This document shows positions 54,092-62,698 of a stretch of DNA of 64,000 nucleotides, one piece after another. This DNA comes from Pseudomonas matsuisoli (GTDB lineage: Bacteria > Pseudomonadota > Gammaproteobacteria > Pseudomonadales > Pseudomonadaceae). The DNA is taken from contig NZ_BMPO01000009.1 in assembly GCF_014647635.1 (NCBI RefSeq), forward strand, positions 124,001 through 188,000, given 5' to 3'. The translations under genes were made by a program, and so were the position numbers. Within the stretch, counting starts at the first letter, position 1. Each line of letters opens with the position of its first letter. A model generated the notes under the pieces. That model made no database searches, was not told where the DNA came from, and was given only the letters and a program-made list of their open reading frames with translations.

Positions 54092-55306
54092 TTAACAGCC
54101 CGTTAGCTTCGCTTCACGGCGCTCGCCTGGAAAGAAGAACGGACGCAAACGCACGCCGACACTATTACCGACGAACGCAGCCACCAGCCAGAGCCACCCG
54201 TGCAGGCTTCCCGACGCGATTCCGCTGAAATAAGCGCCAATATTACAACCATAGGCCAGCCGTGAACCGTAGCCGAGCAGCAGGCCACCCACGACGGCTG
54301 CAACCAGCGAGCGCATCGGGATGTTCAAGTTAGGAGCGAAACGTCCTGCAAGCCCCGCAGCAAGCAAGGCACCAATCATGATACCGATGTCCATTACGGT
54401 AGTGACGTCCTCCCAGACGGGCGAGACCAATGCCTTGGCATTCGCCGGCTGTTGCCAGAACGCCCAACTCGCGACGTCGACACCGATAACATCGAGCGTT
54501 TTCGCGCCCCACAGCGCAAAAGCGGAAGTGATGCCCCAGGGACGACCAGCCAAGGCCAAGGTCGCGTAGTTCAACAAGGCAAGCAGCACCGCGCCCCATA
54601 CAAGCGGCCAAGGGCCACGCAGAAAGCGTTGCCACCCTTGGTGCTCGCCAGCCGCGAAGCGCTGCAAGCTCCCATGGCGACGGAGCTCGAGCCGTGCCGA
54701 GAGCGAAGCGATGGCGGCGAATAGCGCCAGGCTAAATATCAATGCTGGAAACAGCCCCATGGTCGTGACGATGGACGTCGGCGGCAAGCTAGGTAGCGCC
54801 GACCACCATTCGAGGTGATGCGTTGCGAACGTACCACCTATGATGAAGAACAACAGCGTCACGAGCATCCGGGCATTGCCACCGCCCACGGTAAACAAGG
54901 TACCGGATGCGCAGCCACCGCCGAGCTGCATGCCGATGCCAAAGATGAACGCCCCGACAACGACCGACGTACCAGCCGGTGCGACCAAGCCTCTCACCGG
55001 CGTACCGAACAACGTACCCGCTGCCAGCGTCGGAAAGAACAGCACGACCGCGATCGCGAGCATGACCATTTGCGCGCGCAAACCGGCGCCACGCCGTTCA
55101 TTGATGAACACCCGCCACGCCGAAGTAAAACCGAACGCAGCATGGTATAGAACGAGGCCAAGCGCCCCGCCAACAAGAAACAGCAAGGCCTGCTTGCCAC
55201 TGACGACGAGCGACAGCGCAAGCGTTCCTGCAATCAGCAACCCGATCGCCACCATTGGCGAGTTAGGCCGGTTAGCCGGCGCGGCAGCCGGAAGGGAAAG
55301 GCTCAT
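54092..55306 (-). CDS. YeeE/YedE-family transporter (thiosulfate/sulfur-type)
   Basis: The 404-residue membrane protein has many hydrophobic helices and two copies of the YeeE repeat, each with a conserved cysteine: GGGCASGTLFTVGGG (about residue 130) and YGCNIGAYFSGIASG (about 365). In TsuA/YeeE such cysteines line the path for thiosulfate. It therefore probably imports thiosulfate or a related sulfur species. No TusA-like (YeeD) gene is adjacent, which is usual for long two-repeat members. It is divergent from apt. Confidence 0.85.
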   Translation of the reverse strand: MSLSLPAAAPANRPNSPMVAIGLLIAGTLALSLVVSGKQALLFLVGGALGLVLYHAAFGFTSAWRVFINERRGAGLRAQMVMLAIAVVLFFPTLAAGTLFGTPVRGLVAPAGTSVVVGAFIFGIGMQLGGGCASGTLFTVGGGNARMLVTLLFFIIGGTFATHHLEWWSALPSLPPTSIVTTMGLFPALIFSLALFAAIASLSARLELRRHGSLQRFAAGEHQGWQRFLRGPWPLVWGAVLLALLNYATLALAGRPWGITSAFALWGAKTLDVIGVDVASWAFWQQPANAKALVSPVWEDVTTVMDIGIMIGALLAAGLAGRFAPNLNIPMRSLVAAVVGGLLLGYGSRLAYGCNIGAYFSGIASGSLHGWLWLVAAFVGNSVGVRLRPFFFPGERREAKLTGC

Positions 55307-55488
55307 AGCAAAAGCACCTTTGGAATAACCAACTAAAACGGTCGGCGATTTTACAAGACCAAAGTGCTATTGGTCAGCCATGTAGCTATTCGCTTTAGTT
55401 CTAACGTTATATGCCGGACGTCGATTCGCTGGAGCCTGAGCTCACCTATGTGCACAATTGGCCCTACACGTTTACCTCAGGCAGCCTC

Positions 55489-56037
55489 ATGATCTTCGAT
55501 GAAATCACGCTCAAACCCTACATCCGTGCGGTTCCAGACTTCCCGAAACCCGGCGTGGTCTTTCGTGATATCACGCCCCTTTTCCAGTCGCCTCGTGCAT
55601 TCCGAATGGTTGTCGATAGCCTTGTGCAGCGCTATGTCGAAACCGAAATCACGCATATTGCTGCGTTGGACGCACGCGGCTTTCTAATTGGGCCGATGCT
55701 GGCCTACGCACTGAATAAGCCGCTCGTGCTGTTTCGCAAGAAAGGAAAGCTTCCTGCGGAAGCGCTGATGGAAACGTACCAGACCGAATACGGCGACGCC
55801 GTTATCGAAGTGCACAAGGACACGCTCTGCGAAGGTGATTCGGTGCTGCTTGTGGACGATCTCATCGCCACCGGCGGGACGCTCATGGCGGCGGCCAATC
55901 TTGTCCGCCGCATGGGTGCGCACGTCTATGAGGCAGCGGCAATCGTCGACTTACCTGAGTTGGGCGGCTCGCTACGCCTGAACGATGCCGGTATCTCGAC
56001 ATTCAGCTTGGTTGCATTCGAGCTTTCTGAGCGCTAA
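55489..56037 (+). CDS. apt: Adenine phosphoribosyltransferase
   Basis: The 182-residue protein begins [32 protein letters not shown], in the pattern of Pseudomonas Apt, and contains the PRPP-binding motif [14 protein letters not shown] (about residues 121-134). It converts adenine and PRPP to AMP in the cytosol. I start at the ATG at 55489 rather than 26 codons earlier to match the family N-terminus. The gap to the divergent YeeE/YedE gene must contain promoters. Confidence 0.97.
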   Translation: MIFDEITLKPYIRAVPDFPKPGVVFRDITPLFQSPRAFRMVVDSLVQRYVETEITHIAALDARGFLIGPMLAYALNKPLVLFRKKGKLPAEALMETYQTEYGDAVIEVHKDTLCEGDSVLLVDDLIATGGTLMAAANLVRRMGAHVYEAAAIVDLPELGGSLRLNDAGISTFSLVAFELSER

Positions 56038-56144
56038 ATCGCGGCGGTGCCGAGTACGTGCTCGCCCGTTCTTGGGTATGAATACCGCCTGTGACGTCGG
56101 TCACTGGCAGGTTTATTGCCCTATGTAGAAGCTGAATTTTCGAG

Positions 56145-56162
56145 CGCGCCTGTTCAGGCGCG
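56145..56162 (+). terminator. Hairpin after apt
   Basis: A 7-bp GC stem (CGCGCCT with AGGCGCG) with a 4-nt loop, followed by TTCTAAT, about 107 bp after the apt stop codon. Weak terminator at best. Confidence 0.4.
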
Positions 56163-56442
56163 TTCTAATCGATTTCCTCTCCTGCCTTCAGGTTCTCATT
56201 TCGACGGATCACCATCGTAGGCGGCCCGTTGTCGACGTTTTCCACGTCTACGTTTTACTTGACCAAGGCTGCATGCTGGCCTGATAGCGAGATTGCGTAT
56301 TCATTTCTTCTTAGACTCGACCGCACGTAAAGTAGACGAACAATGACCAAACGGACTTGGCACTTGAAATGCATAGTTGAAATAGCGCCACGCTGATAGA
56401 CGTGGGAATGACGCAATGCGGACGACATCTGTGCGCTCTGTC

Positions 56443-56476
56443 TCGTCATCGCACTGTCATGAACCGCGCCTAGCAT
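56443..56476 (+). promoter_or_regulatory. PhoB-dependent promoter (Pho box plus -10)
   Basis: TCGTCAT (56443-56449) and CTGTCAT (56454-56460) are direct repeats with the 11-bp spacing of a Pho box (consensus CTGTCAT-N4-CTGTCAT), matching 12 of 14 positions. A possible -10, TAGCAT (56471-56476), begins 10 nt after the box, the position expected where PhoB replaces the -35. The downstream gene starts at 56606. The rest of the 568-bp gap after apt (56038-56605) has no visible gene. Confidence 0.65.
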
Positions 56477-56605
56477 CGTTTGTGCGGCAGGGCAACCGAC
56501 AGACGGAACTTAAGGTTCCCTTGTCCAGTCCGATATCCGCAACGATTACCCAATAAGTATCCATGGCCTTATCAGCCATTCTGCAAGTAGAGAGATAACC
56601 GAAAC

Positions 56606-56833
56606 ATGTCCATTCAACACCAAGCCCAAGTTGCCATGAGCGAACTCGCCGGTGCATTCGCGCCGCTGAATTGCTTGATTCAGGCGCCTGGCAGCAAAGG
56701 AAGCTTTAGCTTCACTATCGTCAACCAACACGGTGTGGTCTGCCATACGCAGCGTCTGTATCCCGACCAATATGTTGGTCAAGGCCGACTGGCACAGATC
56801 ATCGACCGTACTCGGAAATCGCTGACCGCTTGA
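56606..56833 (+). CDS. Small protein, DUF3509-like
   Basis: The 75-residue protein MSIQHQAQVAMSELAGAF... has a short helix, two beta strands (SFSFTIVNQHGVVCHTQRLY) and a final helix (QGRLAQIIDRTRKSL). This layout resembles DUF3509 proteins of Pseudomonas, but I am not certain. It lies about 130 bp after the -10 of the apparent Pho promoter, so it is likely expressed at low phosphate. No membrane segment. Function unknown. Confidence 0.6.
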   Translation: MSIQHQAQVAMSELAGAFAPLNCLIQAPGSKGSFSFTIVNQHGVVCHTQRLYPDQYVGQGRLAQIIDRTRKSLTA

Positions 56834-56932
56834 AGGCCAGCGCTTTCCGCGCTGGCTTTCGTTCTATACGCCCGACTCTCCCCGCGATGCCTGTTCCCTC
56901 TTGATTTCGCCCATTCGATAACCTCCTATCGA

Positions 56933-57589
56933 TTAATTCAGGGCTTCTTCCAGCCGCAGTAACCTCGCTTCCAGGTCCGTGATACGCGCCTCTAGCTGTT
57001 CGATACGGTCATTATTCGTGGCACCTTTCGATCCACCTGAGCCGTCAGATCGCATCATCGCCAATGCATCGATATCGATAGGTCCGCCCAACGCGTGCAT
57101 GAAGCGTTCTTCCCGTTGCCCCGACTGTCTCGGCAGCAAGGTTGCCAAACCGCGGCTTGCGAGACGCTCAAGTTGATGTCGTACGTCATCGGTACCCTCG
57201 AACGCGTGCATTCGGCTACTCCGTGTCAACAATTCACCGAGCGTTTGTGGCCCTCTGAGCAATAGCAGCCCGAGTAAGACGACCTGCGGAGCCACCAACC
57301 CTAACGTCTTCTCAGCGCGCTGCTCCCATCGGTCGGCGCGATTCCCCATGACTAAACGAACCAGTCCGCGCTCTTCCAGCTGACGCAGTGCCATACCCGC
57401 TTCGCCCTGCTGGATATTCATTACCGGCTCACGACTGGTTTTCTGGTTCGCGGCGAGGAGTACGGCGTTGAGCGTAAGCGGATAGCTTTCGGGAGTGGTC
57501 AGCTGCTTTTCGATCAGGCAGCCCAACACGCGGAGCTGTACCGCGGTCAGAGGATCTTCGTGAAAAGGCACAGCTTTTTCGTCTGTCAT
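56933..57589 (-). CDS. YceH/DUF480 family protein
   Basis: The 218-residue protein has the DUF480 signature [30 protein letters not shown] and QKTSREPVM, forming two winged-helix domains, and a C-terminal coiled-coil segment ([20 protein letters not shown]) common in the family. The role is unknown; DNA or protein binding is suspected from the fold. I use the ATG at 57589 with GGAG 8 nt upstream, rather than the TTG six codons earlier. Confidence 0.92.
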   Translation of the reverse strand: MTDEKAVPFHEDPLTAVQLRVLGCLIEKQLTTPESYPLTLNAVLLAANQKTSREPVMNIQQGEAGMALRQLEERGLVRLVMGNRADRWEQRAEKTLGLVAPQVVLLGLLLLRGPQTLGELLTRSSRMHAFEGTDDVRHQLERLASRGLATLLPRQSGQREERFMHALGGPIDIDALAMMRSDGSGGSKGATNNDRIEQLEARITDLEARLLRLEEALN

Positions 57590-57874
57590 CGAGTGCTCCA
57601 GCAGCAAATTGACGTTGGCGAGCGGCGAGCGTGCCGCCTGTCACCTTAACGCGGTGATACGGGTATCGTGCGAGTTAGGCTAGGTGAGAACACGGTAGCC
57701 ATAAGGGTGAATTCACGATCATTTCGAAGAAATCATCTGTTGTCTATGTGCCTGGTGCGCCTGCTGGCTGCTGACGTTAGGTCGCGTACCAGAGCCATCG
57801 TGACATCTGGCGCATCTCTTAGGCGGCGTAAATGCGATCGACAGCAGCCCTTCATATTGGTGCCAGACCGTTTT

Positions 57875-57897
57875 CGCGGGCGAGCCCGCTCCTACAG
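57875..57897. repeat. REP element (variant)
   Basis: CGCGGGCGAGCCCGCTCCTACAG, a variant of the REP elements seen at 17342 and 42503, lies in the gap between YceH and the glycosyltransferase gene, upstream of the Pho boxes. Confidence 0.7.
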
Positions 57898-57930
57898 GGA
57901 GTTCCGATGCTTTTTATGGATCCGATCGAG

Positions 57931-57986
57931 CTGTCATCGCTCGGTCATGCAACTGTCAACTCATCGTTACCCTCCCCCCATACGAT
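57931..57986 (+). promoter_or_regulatory. Tandem Pho boxes and -10 of the glycosyltransferase-PAP2 operon
   Basis: Four 7-mers follow each other with an exact 11-bp period: CTGTCAT (57931), CGGTCAT (57942), CTGTCAA (57953) and a degenerate TCGTTAC (57964). The first three match the PhoB half-site at 7, 6 and 6 of 7 positions. A -10-like TACGAT starts at 57981, 10 nt after the last repeat, the same spacing as at the 56443 promoter. This suggests two PhoB dimers acting at one promoter. The ATG of the operon is at 58016. The rest of this 408-bp gap (57608-58015) has only the REP element. Confidence 0.75.
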
Positions 57987-58015
57987 CGGCTCAGGCAGGC
58001 AAAGGGAGCCCGCGG

Positions 58016-59173
58016 ATGCTGATCACCATCGTGACAGAGACGTATCCACCCGACGTCAATGGCGTCGCCCTCACGGTACATGGACTCGAACAGCGACTTC
58101 GCCAATTTGGGCACCAGGTGACAGTGCTCAGACCGCGTCGCAGCGGTGAAACCGACGTACCTGATACCGACTTGATGAGAAGTATCAGGCTGCCGCGCTA
58201 TCCCGATTTACGACTAGGTCTCCCGGCGTACCTGCACCTGCGCAGGTCCTGGAAAAAAGCGCGACCGGATGTAATCTACGTTGCGACGGAAGGCCCGCTC
58301 GGGGCCTCGGCAGTATGGGCCGCACGCTCATTCGGCATTCCAGTCGCTACCGGCTATCACACCCGCTTCGACCAGTACATGTCCCGCTATGGGCTCGGGC
58401 TCCTGACGCGTGCGACCGAAGCCTGGATGCGCTTGCTGCACAACGCGGGTAGCGCGACGGTCGTTTCCACGCAGGCATTGGCCAACGAGTTGCAAACAGC
58501 CGGCTACCAGAACGTATTCCTTGCTCCGCGCGCGGTGGACACATCGCGCTTCGACTCATCGTTTCGAACGGCAGCGCTTCGAAAGCACTGGGGCGCTACT
58601 GCCGATACGCCGGTCTTTCTGCATGTGGGTCGGGTAGCGGCGGAAAAAAATATCGAGCTGGCCATTCGGGCGTTTCGAAAGGTTCAGCAGACGTCTCCCA
58701 AGGCGCGCATGGTGTTGGTAGGCGATGGCCCGCTACGCACGGGGTTACAAGCGGCGAATCCGGACCTACTGTTTGCCGGCACCCAGCACGGTGAAGCGCT
58801 AGCGGCCCATTACGCCTCCGCGGATATCTTCCTGTTCCCAAGCACAACCGAGACCTTCGGTAACGTCACGCTCGAAGCGATGGCGAGCGGCTTGGCCGTT
58901 GTTGCCTTCGACGATGGTGCCGCACGCGAACACATCATCGACGGCGTCAACGGCCGATTGGCACCGCCAGAGGATGAGACCGTGTTCATCGCCGCGGCCT
59001 GCGAGCTGGTGCAGGGTGCGCGCCTGCGGCGGGCCCTCGGCGAGGCGGGACGCGGAACCGTACTGAAGCTGGATCCCGTGACGGTAGCCAGGACATTCGA
59101 GCAGATGCTGATCGCTTTGACGGCCAGCAATCCAGTGGTTCGCTTTCGTTCGACAGGGGAGTCCATGCCATGA
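58016..59173 (+). CDS. GT4-family glycosyltransferase (candidate diacylglycerol glycosyltransferase)
   Basis: The 385-residue protein has the N-terminal acceptor loop VTETYPPDVNGVALTVHGLEQRL and the C-terminal donor motif ETFGNVTLEAMASGLAVVAFDDGAAREHI (with the EX7E glutamates), typical of SqdX/PimB-like retaining GT-B enzymes. A nucleotide sugar donor is expected; the acceptor may be diacylglycerol. It overlaps a PAP2 phosphatase gene by 4 bp and is preceded by Pho boxes, so it probably makes phosphorus-free glycolipids in low phosphate. I start at the ATG at 58016, which has AGGGAG upstream; the frame extends further but looks non-coding. Confidence 0.85.
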   Translation: MLITIVTETYPPDVNGVALTVHGLEQRLRQFGHQVTVLRPRRSGETDVPDTDLMRSIRLPRYPDLRLGLPAYLHLRRSWKKARPDVIYVATEGPLGASAVWAARSFGIPVATGYHTRFDQYMSRYGLGLLTRATEAWMRLLHNAGSATVVSTQALANELQTAGYQNVFLAPRAVDTSRFDSSFRTAALRKHWGATADTPVFLHVGRVAAEKNIELAIRAFRKVQQTSPKARMVLVGDGPLRTGLQAANPDLLFAGTQHGEALAAHYASADIFLFPSTTETFGNVTLEAMASGLAVVAFDDGAAREHIIDGVNGRLAPPEDETVFIAAACELVQGARLRRALGEAGRGTVLKLDPVTVARTFEQMLIALTASNPVVRFRSTGESMP

Positions 59174-59703
59174 ACGCTCGCGTTAGAAGCATCCGTGTAC
59201 GGGAACAGGATTGGTGCCTACTGGCCAACCAATGGGGATCGCGATTAGCGATAAGACGCGCCTTCGCCGTTGCCAGCCGACTTGGCGACGGTGGTGCGTG
59301 GTATGCGCTGATGCTGGCACTGATCGTCGTCGACGGAGCGGATGGACTAACCGCCGCAACGCATATGGGGCTGACTGCTCTGGCTGCGGTGCTTCTCTAT
59401 CGCTGGCTGAAACACCACACGAAGCGTCCCAGGCCATTTGCCCAAGACGTGCGCATCCAGGCCCTGGTTGCACCACTGGATGAATTCAGCTTCCCATCTG
59501 GGCATACGCTGCATGCCGTGTCCTTTACCGCCGTCGCCTTGGCCTACTATCCAGTGCTTGCACCGCTGCTCATCCCATTTGCCGCCGCTGTAGCGGCTTC
59601 GCGGGTCGTGCTCGGCCTCCACTATCCCAGCGATGTGCTGGCAGCAACTGCAATTGGCGGCCTGCTGGCAACCCTGTCACTCTGGGCCGCAACGCTCTTA
59701 TAG
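59170..59703 (+). CDS. PAP2-family phosphatase (candidate phosphatidate phosphatase)
   Basis: The 177-residue protein has several membrane helices and the three PAP2 motifs: KHHTKRPRP (KX6RP, about residues 81-90), FPSGHT (about 109-114) and SRVVLGLHYPSD (about 143-154). It removes phosphate from a lipid phosphate or diphosphate in the membrane. The ATGA overlap with the glycosyltransferase argues that both act together, the phosphatase producing diacylglycerol and releasing phosphate. Undecaprenyl diphosphate is a less likely substrate in this setting. Confidence 0.88.
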   Translation: MNARVRSIRVREQDWCLLANQWGSRLAIRRAFAVASRLGDGGAWYALMLALIVVDGADGLTAATHMGLTALAAVLLYRWLKHHTKRPRPFAQDVRIQALVAPLDEFSFPSGHTLHAVSFTAVALAYYPVLAPLLIPFAAAVAASRVVLGLHYPSDVLAATAIGGLLATLSLWAATLL

Positions 59704-59776
59704 CGTGCTACGAACTGCGACGGGAGCCGCTTTCATGTTATGAATGCCGCCCCGCTCGCATACGTAATTGACTTCG

Positions 59777-60400
59777 ATGAACGTCAACCGACTATTGATG
59801 ATTTGCTTGTTGGCGACAGCGCCGCTGCTGACGAACGCCGAGATAGCACCCGCCGAGCGCAAAGCCGCGCTCGAAGAAGCGAAACTGCTGTTACTGCCAC
59901 GCTCGCGGCCAATGCCCTTAGTGGCGTTGACCGATTTCAACGGGGCACATTTCGACACCGCACGTCTTCAGGGTAAATGGACGCTGCTGTTCTTCGGATT
60001 CACCTTCTGCCCCGACGTATGCCCTACCGCGCTAAGCGACATGCGCCGGCTGTTCGCGGAGCTCCCCGCAGAGACGCGTGATCGCTCGCAGCTGATTTTC
60101 GTCACGGCGGATCCGCAGCGGGACACGCCAGAACGACTGAAGACATACCTGAATTATTTCGATCCGACCTTCATCGGACTGACGGGCCCAATGCCGGAAC
60201 TGCAATCGCTATCGAAAGCGACCGGACTGCCGTTCGTTCCTCCCGACACGCGCCAAGAGGGCTACAGTGTGACGCATAGCGGCAACATGGCGCTTATTGG
60301 CCCGGATGGTGAGCTACACGGACTGATTCGAGCGCCGTTCGAGTTGGAAGCGCTGGGCCGCTGGTTGACGCGCTTGGTGGAGAGCGATTCGGCTCAATGA
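59777..60400 (+). CDS. SCO1/SenC family copper chaperone
   Basis: The 207-residue protein has an N-terminal hydrophobic segment (signal or anchor), then a thioredoxin fold with the copper-binding FTFCPDVCPTALSDM motif (CxxxC) and a later His in YSVTHSGNMALIGP. Sco proteins insert copper into the CuA site of cytochrome c oxidase or act as periplasmic thiol oxidoreductases. I use the ATG at 59777, three codons inside a TTG-started frame. Its 3' end overlaps the convergent ABC-operon gene by 7 bp. Confidence 0.92.
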   Translation: MNVNRLLMICLLATAPLLTNAEIAPAERKAALEEAKLLLLPRSRPMPLVALTDFNGAHFDTARLQGKWTLLFFGFTFCPDVCPTALSDMRRLFAELPAETRDRSQLIFVTADPQRDTPERLKTYLNYFDPTFIGLTGPMPELQSLSKATGLPFVPPDTRQEGYSVTHSGNMALIGPDGELHGLIRAPFELEALGRWLTRLVESDSAQ

Positions 60401-61107
60401 CAGTCCAGCGTGTCGGACAGCACGTAGGCTTCGAACGCAACTTCATCGATCCAGAATTGGATATGCGCGTCCAGCTCACCCGATGTGCGCCATTCGCTTA
60501 GAAGATGACCAAGCGTTGCATTCAGCGCAGGATCGCGAGCCTCGACCGCCTGCACGAATCGATAGCCAACCACAGGCTCGATCCGCCGGTTATAACGCAC
60601 CCACTCCGGCAGCGCCGCAATGTCGTCCAGCAGGCGGCTTTCTTGCGCCACCGCCTTGCACTCACCCAGCTTGAGGCCGATCAGCGCCTGGGCCGTGCTC
60701 GGATAAAAGCGCGGTACGATGCCGAAGCGTTGCATTAGTAACGAAGCGTACGGACTGCCTGACGTCAAGCACACCGGCTGCTGCTGCAACGCTTGCCAGG
60801 TAGACGGGCCGCCCTCGACCTTACTCAACGCCGAGACGGTGGACTCGAAATAAGGAATGCCCTGCTCTGCCCCCATCACCAGATTCGCGTCGGCACCTGC
60901 AGCGGGAACGATCTTCCGCTGCAAAGCCGTTCCCAGTTTATGAGCCAGCGTGTGCTCGAAAGTGTGGCCTGGAGCGGGTTGCTCCGAAGCCGAAAGCAAG
61001 GGATAAGCGCCGGGGTCGAAGGAAAGCGCTTCACTTGCACTGGCGTTGACGCTACCCCAAAGGAGCGCCAGCGCCAGCGTGCCCACCACGACGCGCGGCG
61101 GTCGCAT
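60394..61107 (-). CDS. Periplasmic binding-protein-like accessory protein of the ABC operon
   Basis: The 237-residue protein has a signal peptide (VVVGTLALALLWGSVNASAS), then a family-3 solute-binding-like sequence (YASLLMQRFGIVPRFYPSTAQALIGLKLGECKAVAQES, about 130-165). It lies 2 bp after the permease, so the operon has two binding-protein-like genes. The main one is at 62699. It may bind a second substrate or tune the first. I reject the longer frame that reads back to 61551 over the permease gene. Family identity is moderate. Confidence 0.7.
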   Translation of the reverse strand: MRPPRVVVGTLALALLWGSVNASASEALSFDPGAYPLLSASEQPAPGHTFEHTLAHKLGTALQRKIVPAAGADANLVMGAEQGIPYFESTVSALSKVEGGPSTWQALQQQPVCLTSGSPYASLLMQRFGIVPRFYPSTAQALIGLKLGECKAVAQESRLLDDIAALPEWVRYNRRIEPVVGYRFVQAVEARDPALNATLGHLLSEWRTSGELDAHIQFWIDEVAFEAYVLSDTLDCH

Positions 61108-61109
61108 GG

Positions 61110-61883
61110 TTACACGTACTGGTAACGCAGCATGCGCTGCTTGAATTTTTCCAGGACGACCTGATCGATCAGCGTCGCTAGAATCGCAATGACCAGGATG
61201 TTGGTCATGACCCCAACCATGTCCGCGATTTCCCCAGAATACGCCAGCGAACGCCCCAGTCCCTGGCCGAAGCCAATGAGCATTTCCGCCGAGATCAGCG
61301 CACGCCATGCATTGCCGAAGGCCAGCTGCGCACCCGTAATCAACTCGGGCATCACCGCTGGCAAGTAGACCCGCTTGATGAGCTGCCAGCGCGAAGCCCC
61401 CATGACCCGGGCCGCGGCCACATGTACGGGCTGAACGCTTTCGGTGGCATTCATGACGGACAGGGCCATCGGGAAGAAGGCAGCGAGCGCCACAACTACG
61501 ATCATCGGCAGGTTGCCAAAGCCCATCACGATCAGGAACAACGGAACCCAAGCGATCGATGGGATCGACTGCAGAATGACGATTGCGGCGCGCAGCGTTT
61601 CCCGGAAGAAAAACAGGATGCCCCCGACTAGGCCAAAGCCAATGCCGAACAGCAGCGCGAAGCCATAGCCCGCGCCCAAGCGCGACATGCTGCCCGCGAG
61701 ACCTTCACGGAATTCGGGTTGCTGAATGGAGGCGAACAGACGCTCCAATACCGTAGGAATACCAGGCATCAAAAAGGACGGCAGGCTCCAGGCAGCGGCC
61801 TGCCAGATCAGCAGAATGAAGACGACGGCCAGGAGTACCGCAAGGTATTTTTTGGGACCGGTCAGACGGCGTTGTTGGCTCAT
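61110..61883 (-). CDS. ABC transporter permease, NitT/TauT (SsuC-like)
   Basis: The 257-residue membrane protein has about six helices and the EAA-type loop AARVMGASRWQLIKRVYLPAVMPE (about 158-181). It belongs to the nitrate/taurine/sulfonate permease family. It overlaps the ATPase gene by 4 bp (ATGA), so the two are cotranslated. Confidence 0.92.
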   Translation of the reverse strand: MSQQRRLTGPKKYLAVLLAVVFILLIWQAAAWSLPSFLMPGIPTVLERLFASIQQPEFREGLAGSMSRLGAGYGFALLFGIGFGLVGGILFFFRETLRAAIVILQSIPSIAWVPLFLIVMGFGNLPMIVVVALAAFFPMALSVMNATESVQPVHVAAARVMGASRWQLIKRVYLPAVMPELITGAQLAFGNAWRALISAEMLIGFGQGLGRSLAYSGEIADMVGVMTNILVIAILATLIDQVVLEKFKQRMLRYQYV

Positions 61884-62626
61884 GAGTGCTCGACCTCCGT
61901 CTTGATGCCGAGTAACGCGAGAATTTCCTTACGCTCACTGGCGAATTCGGAGAGGTCGTGGCTCTTTTCGCAGTGGGTGAAATTGAACTCCTTGAGAACG
62001 CGCGCCGGTCGATTGCTGAACACGAGGATTCGATCTGCCAGGTACAGGGCTTCATCCACGTCATGGGTGACCAAAAGGACGGTTGGCTTATGCTCTTCGA
62101 TAAGCTCACGCAGAACGTCTTGCAGCGCCATTCGCGTCAACGCATCGAGGGCGCCGAAGGGTTCGTCCAGCAGCAGCACTTCGGGACTGGCGATGAATGC
62201 GCGCGCCAGGGCGGTACGCTGGCGCATCCCACCCGAGACTTGATGCGGATAATACTGTTCGAAGCCCGCTAGGTTGACCCGGCCAAGCCACGTCTTCGCT
62301 TGCTCACGGGCGGACGATTTCCCGATGCCTTGCATCTCCAGCGCCATCGCGACGTTGTCGACAAGCGTCAACCAGGGGTACAGCGCGTGCTCCTGGAAAA
62401 CCAGTGTGCGCTTTGGGCCAGGTTGCGTGATGGCATTTCCATCCGCGGTGACTTTTCCCGCCGTGGGTTTTTCCAATCCGGCGGCCAGGTGCAGCAGTGT
62501 GGACTTACCGCAACCGGACGGACCGACCAGGGCGACGAGCTCGCCCGAGGCCATTTCACCGCTGAACCCTTTGATCACCTCGAGCTTGCCGAAGCGCTTA
62601 TCTACTTGTTCGAAAGAAAGATGCAT
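61880..62626 (-). CDS. ABC transporter ATP-binding protein, NitT/TauT family
   Basis: The 248-residue ATPase has Walker A GPSGCGKST, the signature VSGGMRQRTALARAF (Val for the usual Leu), Walker [13 protein letters not shown] and THDVDEAL. It drives the permease encoded immediately downstream. Family members import nitrate, taurine, alkanesulfonates, or pyrimidine-like compounds; the substrate here is not known. Confidence 0.93.
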   Translation of the reverse strand: MHLSFEQVDKRFGKLEVIKGFSGEMASGELVALVGPSGCGKSTLLHLAAGLEKPTAGKVTADGNAITQPGPKRTLVFQEHALYPWLTLVDNVAMALEMQGIGKSSAREQAKTWLGRVNLAGFEQYYPHQVSGGMRQRTALARAFIASPEVLLLDEPFGALDALTRMALQDVLRELIEEHKPTVLLVTHDVDEALYLADRILVFSNRPARVLKEFNFTHCEKSHDLSEFASERKEILALLGIKTEVEHS

Positions 62627-62698
62627 GAGGACACTTAGACATGGCGACGCCGCAGGTGAATGCGGCGTCGAGTGACATGAACGTATAGCGCGCCTAGG

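Noticed and set aside
60394-61551. Extended version of the accessory binding protein reading back over the permease gene
   Set aside because: The added N-terminal part is out-of-frame permease sequence; the ATG at 61107 gives a proper signal peptide and lies right after the permease stop codon.
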